DNA of 64,000 nt, taken from positions 744,001 to 808,000 of the forward strand of contig JAHRBS010000002.1 of NCBI GenBank assembly GCA_024305745.1, given 5' to 3'. This DNA comes from Polyporus tsugae. Lineage: Eukaryota; Basidiomycota; Agaricomycetes; Polyporales; Polyporaceae. Numbering within the stretch: the stretch's first letter is position 1; each line of letters starts with the position of its first letter. A program made the translations under genes and the position numbers. Shown one piece after another: positions 47,858-58,020 of this stretch. The notes beneath the pieces were generated by a model. The model was given only the letters and a program-made list of their open reading frames with translations, was not told where the DNA came from and ran no database searches.

Positions 47858-50323
47858 ATGTTGCTGTCTGGGCTCTTCATCCGACTTGCCGTTGCTGTTG
47901 TCGCCGTGACTGCGGCGGCTCACTCGCCGATCCTTTCGAAGCGCGTTGTTCACGAGGCCCGATCATTTGTCCCCCAGGGTTGGTCCCTCCACCGTCGTGC
48001 CGACCCGGATACCCTCGTTCCTTTGAAGATCTCCCTGACGCAGTCCAACCTCCACAAGCTCGATGAGTACCTCCTGGAAGTTTCGGACCCCGAGTCCGAG
48101 AACTACGGAAAGCACTGGACACCCAAGAAGGTCGCTGAAGTCTTCCGCCCCTCCCAGGAATCTGTCGACACCGTGCACTCCTGGCTTGTCGATGACTGCG
48201 GCGTCCACCCCGAGAAGATCCGCCCCAGCCCGAATGGCGGGGCCCTGAACCTGGCCGTGACCATCGGGGAGGCGGAGAATATCCTCGGGTCGAAGTACTA
48301 CGTCTACCGCCGGAGCAAGGACGGCCACGAACACGTCGCGTTCGAAAGTGCGTACACGCTTCCGGAGCACATCTCGAAGCACATCGACCTCGTGACGCCG
48401 TCGCTGCACCTGCCTGCGAGCGATGCCAGCCTGGCTCGGAGGGTTGGGAAGGGCAAGCCGGTTTTCGAGAGGCCGTCCGGTGCGCCGAAGACTGCCATCA
48501 CGGTATGTATCAGCTTTGCCTATCTCTGTGTCTGCGTGGTCGTGGACTTATTAACTGGTTTTGCATGGCGTAGGAATCGGAAATCCCTACTGATGCGAGC
48601 CACTGTGACACGTACGTGACGCTGGAGTGCTTGCGGAAGCTGTACAACTTCTACTACGAACCTGTTGTTCCGCAAAAAAACACGATCGGCGTTGGTATGC
48701 ATCTACATCAACCTCTTTGTGATTGTACTGGCTTGACTCTGCCGCCGTCTCTTCGTAGTTGAAATCAGCGACGAGGTGTATCAGGGCTCCGATCTCGACA
48801 TTTTCTTCAACAAGTTCTCCCCGAGTATGGTTGGCGAGCGCCCTACACTGGTCAGCATCACCGGAGGTGAGTCCCACACCTCGTATACCTTGGGGAGCAC
48901 GGGCCGAACTGCGTACTCAGGACACTTGGACCCCAACGAAACGAACACCTCCTTCCTTGGAGAGTCAACGATGGATTTCGAACTGGTCATGGGTCTGCTT
49001 GGGCCCAAGCAGAATGTTAGTCTCTATCAGATTGGAGAATCTGGTGATACGTGGGGTACGTCTGGCTAGGGCAAATCTGTCCCTCCGTCTTCTCAACTTC
49101 GATCTCCACGTCGACAGATGAGGCACTTGTTGCTGCATTCGACAAGTCATACTGTTCACAATCCGGCGTGAGCTCGGGTGCGTGCATATGGACTCGATGA
49201 CGTTGCATTTGCGTAGATTCCCAGACTGAATTGCGCGTCCACCAGCACTTGACTGTGGCAACAGGCCACCGTCCTACGTGGTCTCGATCTCATACCACTT
49301 CGAGCCAGATTATCCAGACCCGACTAACGCGCGCATTCTCGAGCGGGTCTGCGCCGAATATGGCAAGGCCAGTCCCCATTCACTCTTGAGCACCCAGCGT
49401 TTCCGAAGTCTCATTCAACCTCACGCTATAGCTCAGCCTGACGGGTATGACGTTCGTCGTGTCCTCCGGCGATCACGGTGTCGCGTATAGCTCCCAAGAG
49501 TGTTTGGTGAACGGCACAATTGTCACCCAACCGGACAAAGGGGGCTTCGTCGGGCAGTTCCCCGCCTCCTGCCCTTACGTCACCGCCGTCGGCGCAACAC
49601 AGCTCGCAAAGAACAACACGGTGCGCTCATTCCTCTTCTTATCACCTCTTTATCGGCGAGGAGCAGTCGCTGACGGGACCGTTGTGTAGATCGCCGACGG
49701 CGAGGGCGCGACGACCGACTTCCCCTCCGGCGGCGGGTTCTCCAGGATCTTCGGGCAGCCGACGTACCAGAAGCGCGCCGTCTCCAGGTATCTGAACAAC
49801 TACGTCCCGAAGTCGTACGGCGCGGACGTGTTCAACAGGACCGGCCGCGCGTATCCCGACGTCTCGGCGAATGGGTACGTGTTCTCTGTCGGCGAGCTGC
49901 ACGTGCACGGCTCGGAGATGATAATCCGAATGGGTTCGCCAGGTACCCGACCGTCGTCGCCCTTGGGGGCAAGTTCAGCCGGAGTGGGGGCACGTCCGCT
50001 GCCGCGCCCATCTTCGCGTCCATGATTGCTGCAGTCAACGATGCACGCATCTCCGCTGGCAAGGGTCCCGTCGGCTTCATCAACCCCGCTGTACGTCGTG
50101 ACGAGACGGACCTTCGCTCTCGAATTGCCCCTAGGCGCTGATTTTGATCGTTCTCTAGATCTACTCGAACCTCTTCCGCAGTGCCTTCAATGACATCACA
50201 GTTGGCAGCAACCCGGGGTGCGGGACGGACGGCTTCCCCGCCTCGCCTGGCTGGGACCCCGTCACCGGCTTGGGGACGCCAAACTTCTCGCATATACTTG
50301 ACCGGTTCCTGATCCTACCCTGA
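47858..50323 (+). CDS. Secreted sedolisin-type tripeptidyl peptidase (peptidase family S53)
   Basis: Acid serine protease that releases tripeptides from protein N-termini, used by fungi for external nitrogen supply. The ATG at 47858 begins a signal peptide (MLLSGLFIRLAVAVVAVTAAAHS). The pro-domain follows (LHRRADPDTLVPLKISL, SDPESENYGKHWTPKKV). Catalytic residues are visible: Glu and Asp in GESTMDFELVMG, the oxyanion Asp in VVSSGDHGVAYS, and the nucleophile Ser in GGTSAAAPIFASM. The Ca2+-binding C-terminus includes NDITVGSNPGCGTDGF and GWDPVTGLGTP. At least eight introns restore the frame. One, at 49368-49431, has a GC donor, and one near 49163-49230 was chosen because it gives ALDCGNRPPSYVVSISYH. 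N-glycosylation motifs occur (NVS, NGT, NNT, NRT). The stop is TGA at 50321-50323. No inactivating change was found. Confidence 0.92.
49368..49431 (+). other. GC-AG intron in the sedolisin gene
   Basis: Donor AAG|GCCAGT and acceptor GCTATAG|CTC join EYGK to LSLTGMTFVV in phase 0. The result matches the usual spacing before the SSGD motif of the family. No GT donor in this interval gives a continuous frame that keeps the conserved residues. Confidence 0.6.
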
Positions 50324-50943
50324 GCTTAAGTGTTGTTTTGTGGCCCAAGTGTTGTTTTGCTTTCGTGTTTGTAATAACATGCTGCTATACAGTACATAGT
50401 TTATGTATCACAGTGCGCTCTTAGCTCTGGACTTTGGACTTTACTACCTAGTCCTATCGCTCATTTTGTGATGCCATACCTTAGAAACGGGTAACCGTGT
50501 GTACGTATATGATAAGAGAAGTGACATACGACCCCTGGACGCCTTCGAGGTAGGGATGTCGGGTACCCAGTATCTTGACCGCCGCGGCAGTGCGGCTGAA
50601 TATCCGAGCTACTCATCGTTGACGTCCATTGCAACCACCTGCGGCTCCAGTCGGGGCACATGGGAATCATCATGGTCATAAAACATAAAACATGGTGTTC
50701 TACCCAAACTATCACATCGATCTACAAGCCACTATTAATCGTTGTAACGTTAGGTATGGGTATACTAGTAGACTCCTCGCAGTCGAGGAGCGAATGGTTT
50801 AAGCTACAACAGTCCGAATACTGGGGCACAAAACGAATGGCAAAAGGATAGACGGCATAAGAACAGTCCGACGAGAGGCGTATAGATACAGCAGAGAGTG
50901 TGAAGTGAGATCGTATTGTCCAAAAAGGCGTGTGAGGGAAAGC
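50324..50943. other. Convergent 3' spacer, 0.6 kb
   Basis: Between the stop codons of the sedolisin and C2H2 genes. The sequence is relatively AT-rich. No gene or repeat is seen. Confidence 0.5.
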
Positions 50944-52059
50944 TCAGAAGAAAAAGTCGTCGTCATCAACCCGGCGGGGCGTGCAAGGGAACGTAAGGTT
51001 TGCCAAATATCTTCGTAATTTGCCTGCGAGCCGATGATGAGCGTGAAGATGAGACTTCTTGGATAGAGAAGGCTTACTGCGCGTGCGATGGAAATAGGAG
51101 TAGGGAGTCGGGCCGAATGGGGGACTACGGCGGCGGCGCGGCGGCCCTTCGGAGACCGAGTGACCCATATTGAGGAAGGAGCGATAGCGAGGCTGCGAAG
51201 CAAAGCTGGGACGTCGGACGTGAGTCACCACATAAATGAAGATCGAACCTTGGAAAATGGATACTCACCGGGCTCGGGGGTCGAGGTCATGCATTGCGAG
51301 GTGAGACGCAAGATCACGGATGGTCGGAAGGATGGCACGACACCCTGGACGCTGGCAGGGGATGTTCATGTACCCTCCGCATTGAACGGCCATTACGTAC
51401 GCCTCCCTCGTCTGTTTAGAAGACGGAGGAGAGAGGGCGTCTGTCACACTGGGCATGGCGGAAATGAGCTGAATAGAACTTACTGCTCGATCCATCGCAT
51501 GTGCCTGTGAGACCCTGTACCGTAAGCGCGGACCGGAAACGTCGGTGAGATCGCTCTCGGCAGACTCCTTGCGTGACCGCTTCCCGACGGAGAAACCGCC
51601 GACGTGTGAGGCTTCCAGATAGGTGACGTTGGAGGCCGGGGACGCGTTGGTGTGCGCCGCCCTGTACCGCGCAGCGATCTCCTGCGCGGGGCTGCTGTTC
51701 CTGGTCCTCGTCCCCATCGATCCGCTGGTCCTGAGCAATGTGCGCGAGGGCCGCACAAAGCCGGACATTGACCAAGTGCTCTCAACTTCGGGATTGTCAT
51801 AGATCGTGCCGCGGAGGGGGTTCGAGTCGAACACTCTGCCATGTCGTTTCCGACGGTCAGCGTGCCTGGTCTGTGACTTGGGTCGGGGGCGCGAAGTCTG
51901 TTGCCTCGATTGTGCTGGTCGATACGCAGGTCGGAATCCCGGGGGTATAGGCTGCTGGGGCATGGGTCTGCTGATGACGAACACGGGGTTGTTCGCCATG
52001 GACATGCCCAGGGAACGGGGATGCTGAGCGGGTGGGTATCCGTAGTAATGGGGCGACAT
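50944..52059 (-). CDS. Protein with a single C2H2-type zinc finger
   Basis: The start is the ATG ending at 52059 (MSPHYYGYPPAQHPRSLGMS). The first 190 residues are rich in Pro, Arg and Ser with basic stretches (RPRPKSQTRHADRRKRHGR, VGKRSRKESAES), consistent with nuclear localisation and nucleic-acid binding. After an intron near 51398-51481, the one visible finger is PCQRPGCRAILPTIRDLASH followed by LAMH, that is C-X4-C-X12-H-X3-H. Two short exons follow, with an Arg-rich tract (EGPPRRRRSPPFGP), and the end is TPRRVDDDDFFF with a TGA. The last intron is optional, because its removal keeps the frame. No known family is recognised. It could be a transcription factor or an RNA-binding protein. 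It shares its promoter region with COQ4. Confidence 0.7.
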
Positions 52060-52696
52060 GATGGTGGGGTGGGTAAGGGAGTGGGGGAATGCAGCGACAC
52101 ATCTCTCCGCGGTCCACAAAGCATTTAAGGTTGCCAGCCGAGTGAACGGAGATCTCTGCGAGCTCTGCGCGAAGCAGTGAGCACCCATGCCGGTGCCACA
52201 GGCCACCGTGAGTGGCCACTCGGGATCGGTCTGGCGTACATCTACAAAGCAAGTGGGTGAGTCAGTAGCACACGTCACCAAGCTAAGGTAGATAGATCGG
52301 GTAAGATAGTCTTTGGCCACCGGCGGGCAGCACGTCCAAAACAGACGAGGAGGGCGATACCAGCGGCGATCGCCTCTCCATACGAACTGCGCTGGGAATA
52401 ATAATCTAGTCAAAATTAGCGTGGCTTGAAGTATTGATAGGAGCTGGACGATGAATGACTTGGGATTAAGAAACAAGGCGTCGACGCATCGCAGGTGGTA
52501 ACGGTGACCACTGACCAGAAGGTGGACAACCCTGCCTCGGCATCTGGCGCCGAAAATAGCCGAACAATACCCGGCCCGCCACAAGTGCGGAAGGCCCGGT
52601 GCGCCTCGACGTCTCAGGCTAGAACACTACTGCTTTGCCACTGCTTGCTTTCTTCTGCTTGCACCACACTCGACGTGGCCACCTTGGACGCTCAGC
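52060..52696. promoter_or_regulatory. Bidirectional promoter region, C2H2 gene / COQ4
   Basis: Divergent start codons lie 637 bp apart. No TATA box or conserved site stands out. Assignment is by arrangement only. Confidence 0.45.
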
Positions 52697-53811
52697 ATGT
52701 CGCTCATCTCTGTTCCATTACGCGTGACACGCTCCGCGCGGTCGCTGGTCGCTCTGGCGCCGATAAATGCTGCACTTCGACACCACACTCCATGGCAAAC
52801 GCGTTCGGTCAACACCCAACCGGCCTACGAGGGCCACGTCCCCCTTAACTGGTTCGAGCATGGCTTCCTTACTCTGGGCTCCGCCTTCATGGCACTCGCC
52901 AATCCGCGCAGGGGAGGTACGTCTTTGTAGTACGTCCAGGGCATGGTCCGGAGGCATGACGCTCCAGCCCGCCAGATATGGTCGCCGCCCTGGGCGATCT
53001 GACCTCGGGACCTGTCCTGCCGCGCCTCCGTGACAGGATGCTAGAGAGCGCAGAGGGCCGGCGGATTCTAAAAGACCGCCCGAGGGTCAACTCCGAGACA
53101 GTCGACATGAACAAGCTCGCCCTCCTCCCCGAGGGCACGCTCGGAAACGCGTACGTCACTTGGCTCGAACGCTGCGGGGTCACACCCGACACCCGAGAAC
53201 CGGTGCGTACAGTCTAATGCTTATTCCGACCATGACGTATTCCTGCGTGGCATACATGTCCCGGAACATGCCTGATATGTCTCCTCCCTCTCGATCGACC
53301 TTTCCATGCCGTCATGCACAAGCAGGAATACCCCATGGTCCTTTCCGGAGGGCGATCACTGACTGTATCCCCACAGGTGCACTACGTCGACGACCCCGAG
53401 CTAGCGTATGTCATGCAGCGCTACCGCGAGTGCCATGACTTCTACCACTGCATCGTGAACATGCCCGTGAACGTCGAGGCCGAACTCGCGGTCAAGTTCT
53501 TCGAGTTTGCGAACCTCGGCCTCCCCATGACCGGGCTCGCCGCCGGGTTCGGGCACCTCCGTCTCACGCAGAAGAAACGCGAGAAGCTCTTCCGCGACTT
53601 CGTGCCATGGGCGGTCAAGTGCGGAAGCTCCGCGCAGAGTCTAATCACCGTGTACTGGGAGAAGCGGTGGGATCAGAACATCGATGAGCTGAGGAAGGAG
53701 CTGGGCATCTGGGAGCCGCCTGTCGAGCCCCGCTGGGGCAGGCCGCTCAGCGAGGCGAGGGCGGCGGCCGAAAAGCGAGCTCAGGCCGCGGCGCAGGAAG
53801 CGTCAGCGTAA
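52697..53811 (+). CDS. COQ4: Ubiquinone biosynthesis protein COQ4, mitochondrial
   Basis: COQ4 is a matrix-side member of the coenzyme Q synthesis complex, needed for its assembly and linked to C1 decarboxylation/hydroxylation of the ring precursor. Residues 1-40 form an Arg/Ser/Ala-rich presequence (MSLISVPLRVTRSARSL). The family core follows: YEGHVPLNWFEHGFLTLGSA, an intron at about 52917-52973, DMVAALGDLTSG, LPEGTLGNAYVTWLE, a second intron near 53203-53377, then VHYVDDPELAYVMQRYRE. The zinc-binding signature HDxxH-X11-E is present as HDFYH...E, followed by KFFEFANLGLPMTGLA. The Ala-rich tail ends at TAA 53809-53811. Length and domain order are normal. The 3' end lies only 88 bases from the stop of the convergent aminotransferase gene, so the 3' UTRs probably overlap. 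Confidence 0.95.
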
Positions 53812-53899
53812 TGGTACTGGTACAGATTTCACTTCTCGACGACATGCATGCATAGCTTCCGTCCCTCTTTACCATTCCCTACTAATGACACTTCGCCCT

Positions 53900-55685
53900 T
53901 TATGCACCCCTCGCTTCCAGAACGACCGCACGCAGACGCTTGATCGCTTCTTCGACATCGGCTTCGTCGAGGAGACTGAACGAGGCGCGAACGTATGGGG
54001 TCTTGCCGCCGTCTGGGAGGAAGACGGTGCCGGGGAGCGCGAGAACGCCTTTCTCTAGGGCCGGCCCGCGGATGATCTGCTCGGAGTCCTTTTCCTCGCC
54101 GCCGGCTCCAGGATCCTTGAGTAGGAGCTTAAACCTGGGATGGATGTCAGCTTCCGGTCCCAAACGGCGAAGAAGTGGACGGAACGGACCAGAGGAACAT
54201 GCCTGCCTCAGGCACGTCCCACTGTGCGAGCCCGTCAAGGTGCTTCTTCATGTATCGTTCGAAGACGTCGCGCTTCTCCTTGTAGAACTGGGACACAGCG
54301 AGTGTGTGGGCCTTGAATCCGTCGTATCCCCACGAATTGAGCAGTGCGTATGCGATCGTCTGGGTGAGCCCTGGTGTTTGCAGGCTCGCAACTGCCGTCT
54401 GTTAAGCCTGCCATCAGCCCCCAGCCCTCGATGAAAACGCTGGGGCACGTACGTGCATGTCGATCTTGTTCAAGATGGCCTCGGGCGCGCAGACGAACCC
54501 GATCCGGATCCCTGACGAGAGGATCTTGGACACACTGTCGAAGCGGATAACCCGTCCGACTTCGGGAAGCTCGCGCTCGAGCGAGAAGTACGATCGGGGA
54601 CGGGCGGCCTTCCCGAAGTAGAGGTAGTAGTAGGGATCGTCTAACCACAGACAGAGTTCGGTGGGACAGAGCCCAGTGGGAAAACGATTGTCTCTCACCT
54701 TCGAGGATGAGGAGGTTGTACTCCCTAGCAAGGGCGAGCACCTCCCGGCGGCGCTCCTCGGTCGTAGTCACACCGGTGGGGTTGCCGCCGTACTGTGTCC
54801 TTGTTCAGAGCCTTTCCAAAGGTCACGGATTCGAGTGGACGTACGGGTACGGTGTAGAGGACTTTCGGCTTCGGCTTCCCTGCTGGCCAGTTCTCCAAGG
54901 TCGACCGGAGAGAGCTGGGGAGGATACCCTGAGAGTCGGTCGGAACAGCTGGCACGTACGTTTGACGTCAGTCAAGGACTCGAGCCATGCATAACCCAAT
55001 GGTTCACACACCGACGAACTCGGCGTGTATCGACTCGAACGTTGGCACGACACCCCTTAGGTATCAGTCAGTAACCGTCCAAGGTCCCTGCCAAGACGAG
55101 GCATCGAAACTCACGCATAGAGCGGTGACTCAACGAGGACCGGATCGCCCGGGTTCAGCAACGCCAAAATTGCCTATTGAAACCAAATTTCTCGTTAGTA
55201 CCCTTGCCCTGATTTGCCGTGTGGAAACCGACGGCGACGCGCCTTATGAATCACGTCCTGCGAGCCGGACCCGATCGACAGCTTCCAGCCCTCGCACTTC
55301 TTCCGGCCGTGCTCGCGCTCCTGGAGGTCGTAGAACCAGCCGATGAGGTCGGGCATGCCCGCGGTAGGGCCGTACTGCAGGCCCTCCGCGAGTGCCGCGC
55401 CCGCGATCTCGGTCGTCGTCTCGGCGGAGAGGTCCGTCGGGGAGCGCGACTTGATGGTGAGCGACGTGAAGGGGAACGTCGCGGCGTTGGGCTTGCCCGC
55501 GAGGAGGGAGATCATGCCCGGGCGCGCCTCGAGCGGGTAGAGGCCGCGGACTGCACATATGCATGATTAGCTGAGTGCATCTCTGGGAACGGTCGTGTAG
55601 CCTTACTTGGGTTGGGCTTGCGCTCCTTCGCAAGCGTGGAGAGAAAGCCATCGTAGTATTCTGCGGGGAGGCTCTGTAAGGACAT
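53900..55685 (-). CDS. PLP-dependent aminotransferase, kynurenine/2-aminoadipate/aromatic type (class I)
   Basis: Fold-type I transaminase related to yeast Aro8 and mammalian KAT II, which transfer amino groups from aromatic amino acids, kynurenine or 2-aminoadipate. It starts MSLQSLPAEYYDGFLSTLAK at the ATG ending at 55685. Conserved parts in order are MISLLAGKPNAATFPF, LQYGPTAGMPDLIGWF, LSIGSGSQDVIHK, the nucleotide-like loop YGGNPTG, ILEDDPYYYLYF, the PLP lysine in RFDSVSKILSSGIRIGFV, and FLPDGGKTPYVRASFS with the substrate-carboxylate Arg. About seven short introns are needed. Exact substrate preference cannot be read from sequence. No mitochondrial presequence is obvious. The gene is convergent with COQ4. 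Confidence 0.92.
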
Positions 55686-56180
55686 CTAGGGCAGAGTAGT
55701 ATCGGTATCGGCAACAAATCCAAGTCTGGGGCTCAATAAGCCACTGAAATACATACGTCTCAAGTACAAGACCTACCTGCTAAACCTTTCTAGATCTGAT
55801 TCGCCTGGATGGGTGCGAGTAGTTGGTTATCAGGAAGCGCAACACCGTACGTCTATCCGAATCATCCTGTCAATCATCGCGAGCGATGGCGTGAAATCGA
55901 TCCTTGAAGGCAATTATGAAGACAGGTCAGGCGGGAGACTCTTGAGACAAATATTTCGGACCGAATTCGGGCGGCTAAGTATTGAGACTTTCGGACTCTT
56001 TCGGATTCCATGTCTGGCAGCCCTTTGGAGTAATCTAGGCAGTTTTAACCACCTCTCAATGACAGAATCTATCCTAAAGTCAAGTGAACAAGCGACCCAT
56101 CAGGCTACGGTGATCTAAATGGTATCAAAGTAATCTTTCCCAACTACTATATGCGTTCCCCAACAGTCAACCCACCTACC
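55686..56180. other. Intergenic spacer, 0.5 kb
   Basis: Lies between the start of the aminotransferase gene and the stop of the UPF0014 gene, both on the minus strand. It should hold the aminotransferase promoter. No element stands out. Confidence 0.5.
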
Positions 56181-57433
56181 TCACCCAAGCAGCCGTTGCC
56201 TTTCTCCTGCGTCACCGTTCTCTACGTCCCTCCTCTTGAACAGCCCCACGACGCCATACACGCCCGCCTTGACCCCGCCAACGACCTTGGCCGCGAGCCA
56301 GTTGCGCGCACGCCAGACAGCGTGCTCGCGCGTGTCGATGCGGTCCGTACGGACGCGATGCTCGGTGTCGACGACGACCCCCAGCGCAAAGATGGTCGTG
56401 ACGATCGAGGAGAGCGCGGTGCTCGAGGAGATCATGAACATGATGACCATCTGGAGGCGCGCGGCTTGCTCGACCGAGGACCCACCGAGGATCGCACCGG
56501 TCATCATTCCGGGGATGGCGATTATGCCGATGACGCTGGGGAGACAAAGAGAGGAAGCGGATACATCAGCCGGATTGGAGGGGATGGGGAGAAGGAGTGT
56601 GGACGCACCCCATTTGGTTGATGTTGGGGGTGAGGGCGAGACGGAGCGCGTCTCGCGCGATAGGCTTGCAGGCCTCGAAGCGCGAGGCTCCGAACGCGAG
56701 GTACATCTCGACCTTGTCCCGATTGTCGCTGCATGTCGGTAATGAGCCAGGCGATCAATATGGGGTTTGGTGGTATACATACTAGATCTCCTTAAGCACG
56801 TAAGACACCGACACTACAATGCCAGATATGGTGCTTCCGCAAAGCATACCAACGATAGGGACTACCCTGTAATGAGCTCAGACTGGACGGCGGCGCTTGG
56901 TGGGGGTTCACGCACTGTACTGCTCGGGTTTCCAAAACGGTTGGACGTCCATAGCGTATCGCGTCCCAATGATGGAGACGGGGATGGTTGACCCAAGCAT
57001 TCCAAGAAGCACGGAGCCAAACTATGCACGAGATGAGAAGCTTGAATGAGCATGGAAAAGGGGGGCCATGCTCACCATAAAGTCATACCGCTTCTTGCAC
57101 TTGTTGATAACTATCGACAATGTTATGTGGGACACGGTGTATGAAGCCTTTCGAGACGGGGCACTCACCCGCCTCCATTGTTCCCATCAAGTTGAGCAAA
57201 AGGGCCATTCCAGCCACTGCGAGTGGATTATTCGTCTCGAACACTTTTTGCAAAATGAGCGCGACCACGCTGAGTTGGACGACACAGCGGATGGCAGCCG
57301 TCAGGAGCCCGCTCCCCACTCCTAGGCCAAACGCAGTTGATAGGACGCCATCGAGAAGAATGAAGGAGAAGGCGAGGCTAACGTTGCCCCAGCTCAGATG
57401 TGTTGGAGAAGAGCCGGGGTCTCCGGGATCCAT
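56181..57433 (-). CDS. UPF0014 (FetB/ALS3-like) membrane permease
   Basis: UPF0014 proteins are permease subunits: bacterial FetB exports iron together with the ATPase FetA, and plant ALS3 works with STAR1 in aluminium tolerance. From the ATG ending at 57433 several membrane helices are visible: VSLAFSFILLDGVLSTAFGL, LLTAAIRCVVQLSVVALILQ, LAVAGMALLLNLMG, and after introns VLLGMLGSTIPVSIIG and IPIVGMLCGSTISGIVVSVS. The family signature YLAFGASRFEACKPIARDALR and NQMGVIGIIAIPGMMTGAIL, the latter restored across an intron at about 56536-56622, confirm the call. The C-terminus is a short cytosolic tail ending RQRLLG. About five introns occur. No ATPase partner of FetA type is seen in the window. 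The divergent neighbour is a full ABCG transporter, and any link is inference. Confidence 0.88.
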
Positions 57434-58020
57434 GATTCACAAGCGGATGCGATTCAGAGGAGAAACAAGTTGAAGTTCGGCAAGTCGTAGTTGGACTGAA
57501 GGAAGATGCGGATTTAGAACGGGAGGCTGGCGCGCTTCATTAGGAAGAGCGATAGGGCTGACGGATAGTACGGCGCGTGTGCACAGTACCCAACTGGTGG
57601 CTTCGACAGTGATGAGGAAGCTTTGGACGACGTTCGACACGACGAGGTCGGATGAGCCATGGCCACCATCGCACAGCAGGGCTGGCGGCTATCTGGTCCC
57701 TTTGATTTGAGGCGGAGACAGAGCAATCGAGATCTCCGTCGCCGGAATGGGAAGGTCAGGGCTGGCCCCCGTGTTCCGTCTCGGCTGGGCCTCACGCGCG
57801 CACCCTCTGCAACTCCCAAGCCTTCGTCGTCACCTCTATTCCGCGCAGTTCTCTCCTCATCCTCCCACTCCCATTCGCTACTGGGCAACTTCTGCGCGCG
57901 GAGTCCGCTGTTGTCTTTGGCTCGTTGTCACTGAACCTTAGCTGTGCCGCTCTACCTGGTTCACTACTAGTACTCCCACAGTGCGAGGGGAAGCCCAAGG
58001 TACCCTGATCGCACCCCACA
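57434..58020. promoter_or_regulatory. Bidirectional promoter region, UPF0014 permease / ABCG transporter
   Basis: 587 bp between two divergent start codons of membrane transport genes. Short frames here have no family features. No TATA box was identified. Confidence 0.5.

Noticed and set aside
51810..51840. B-box-like ggttcgagtcg resembling a tRNA T arm
   Set aside because: It lies in a coding exon of the C2H2 gene, lacks the CC of a B box, and no acceptor or anticodon stem can be formed around it.
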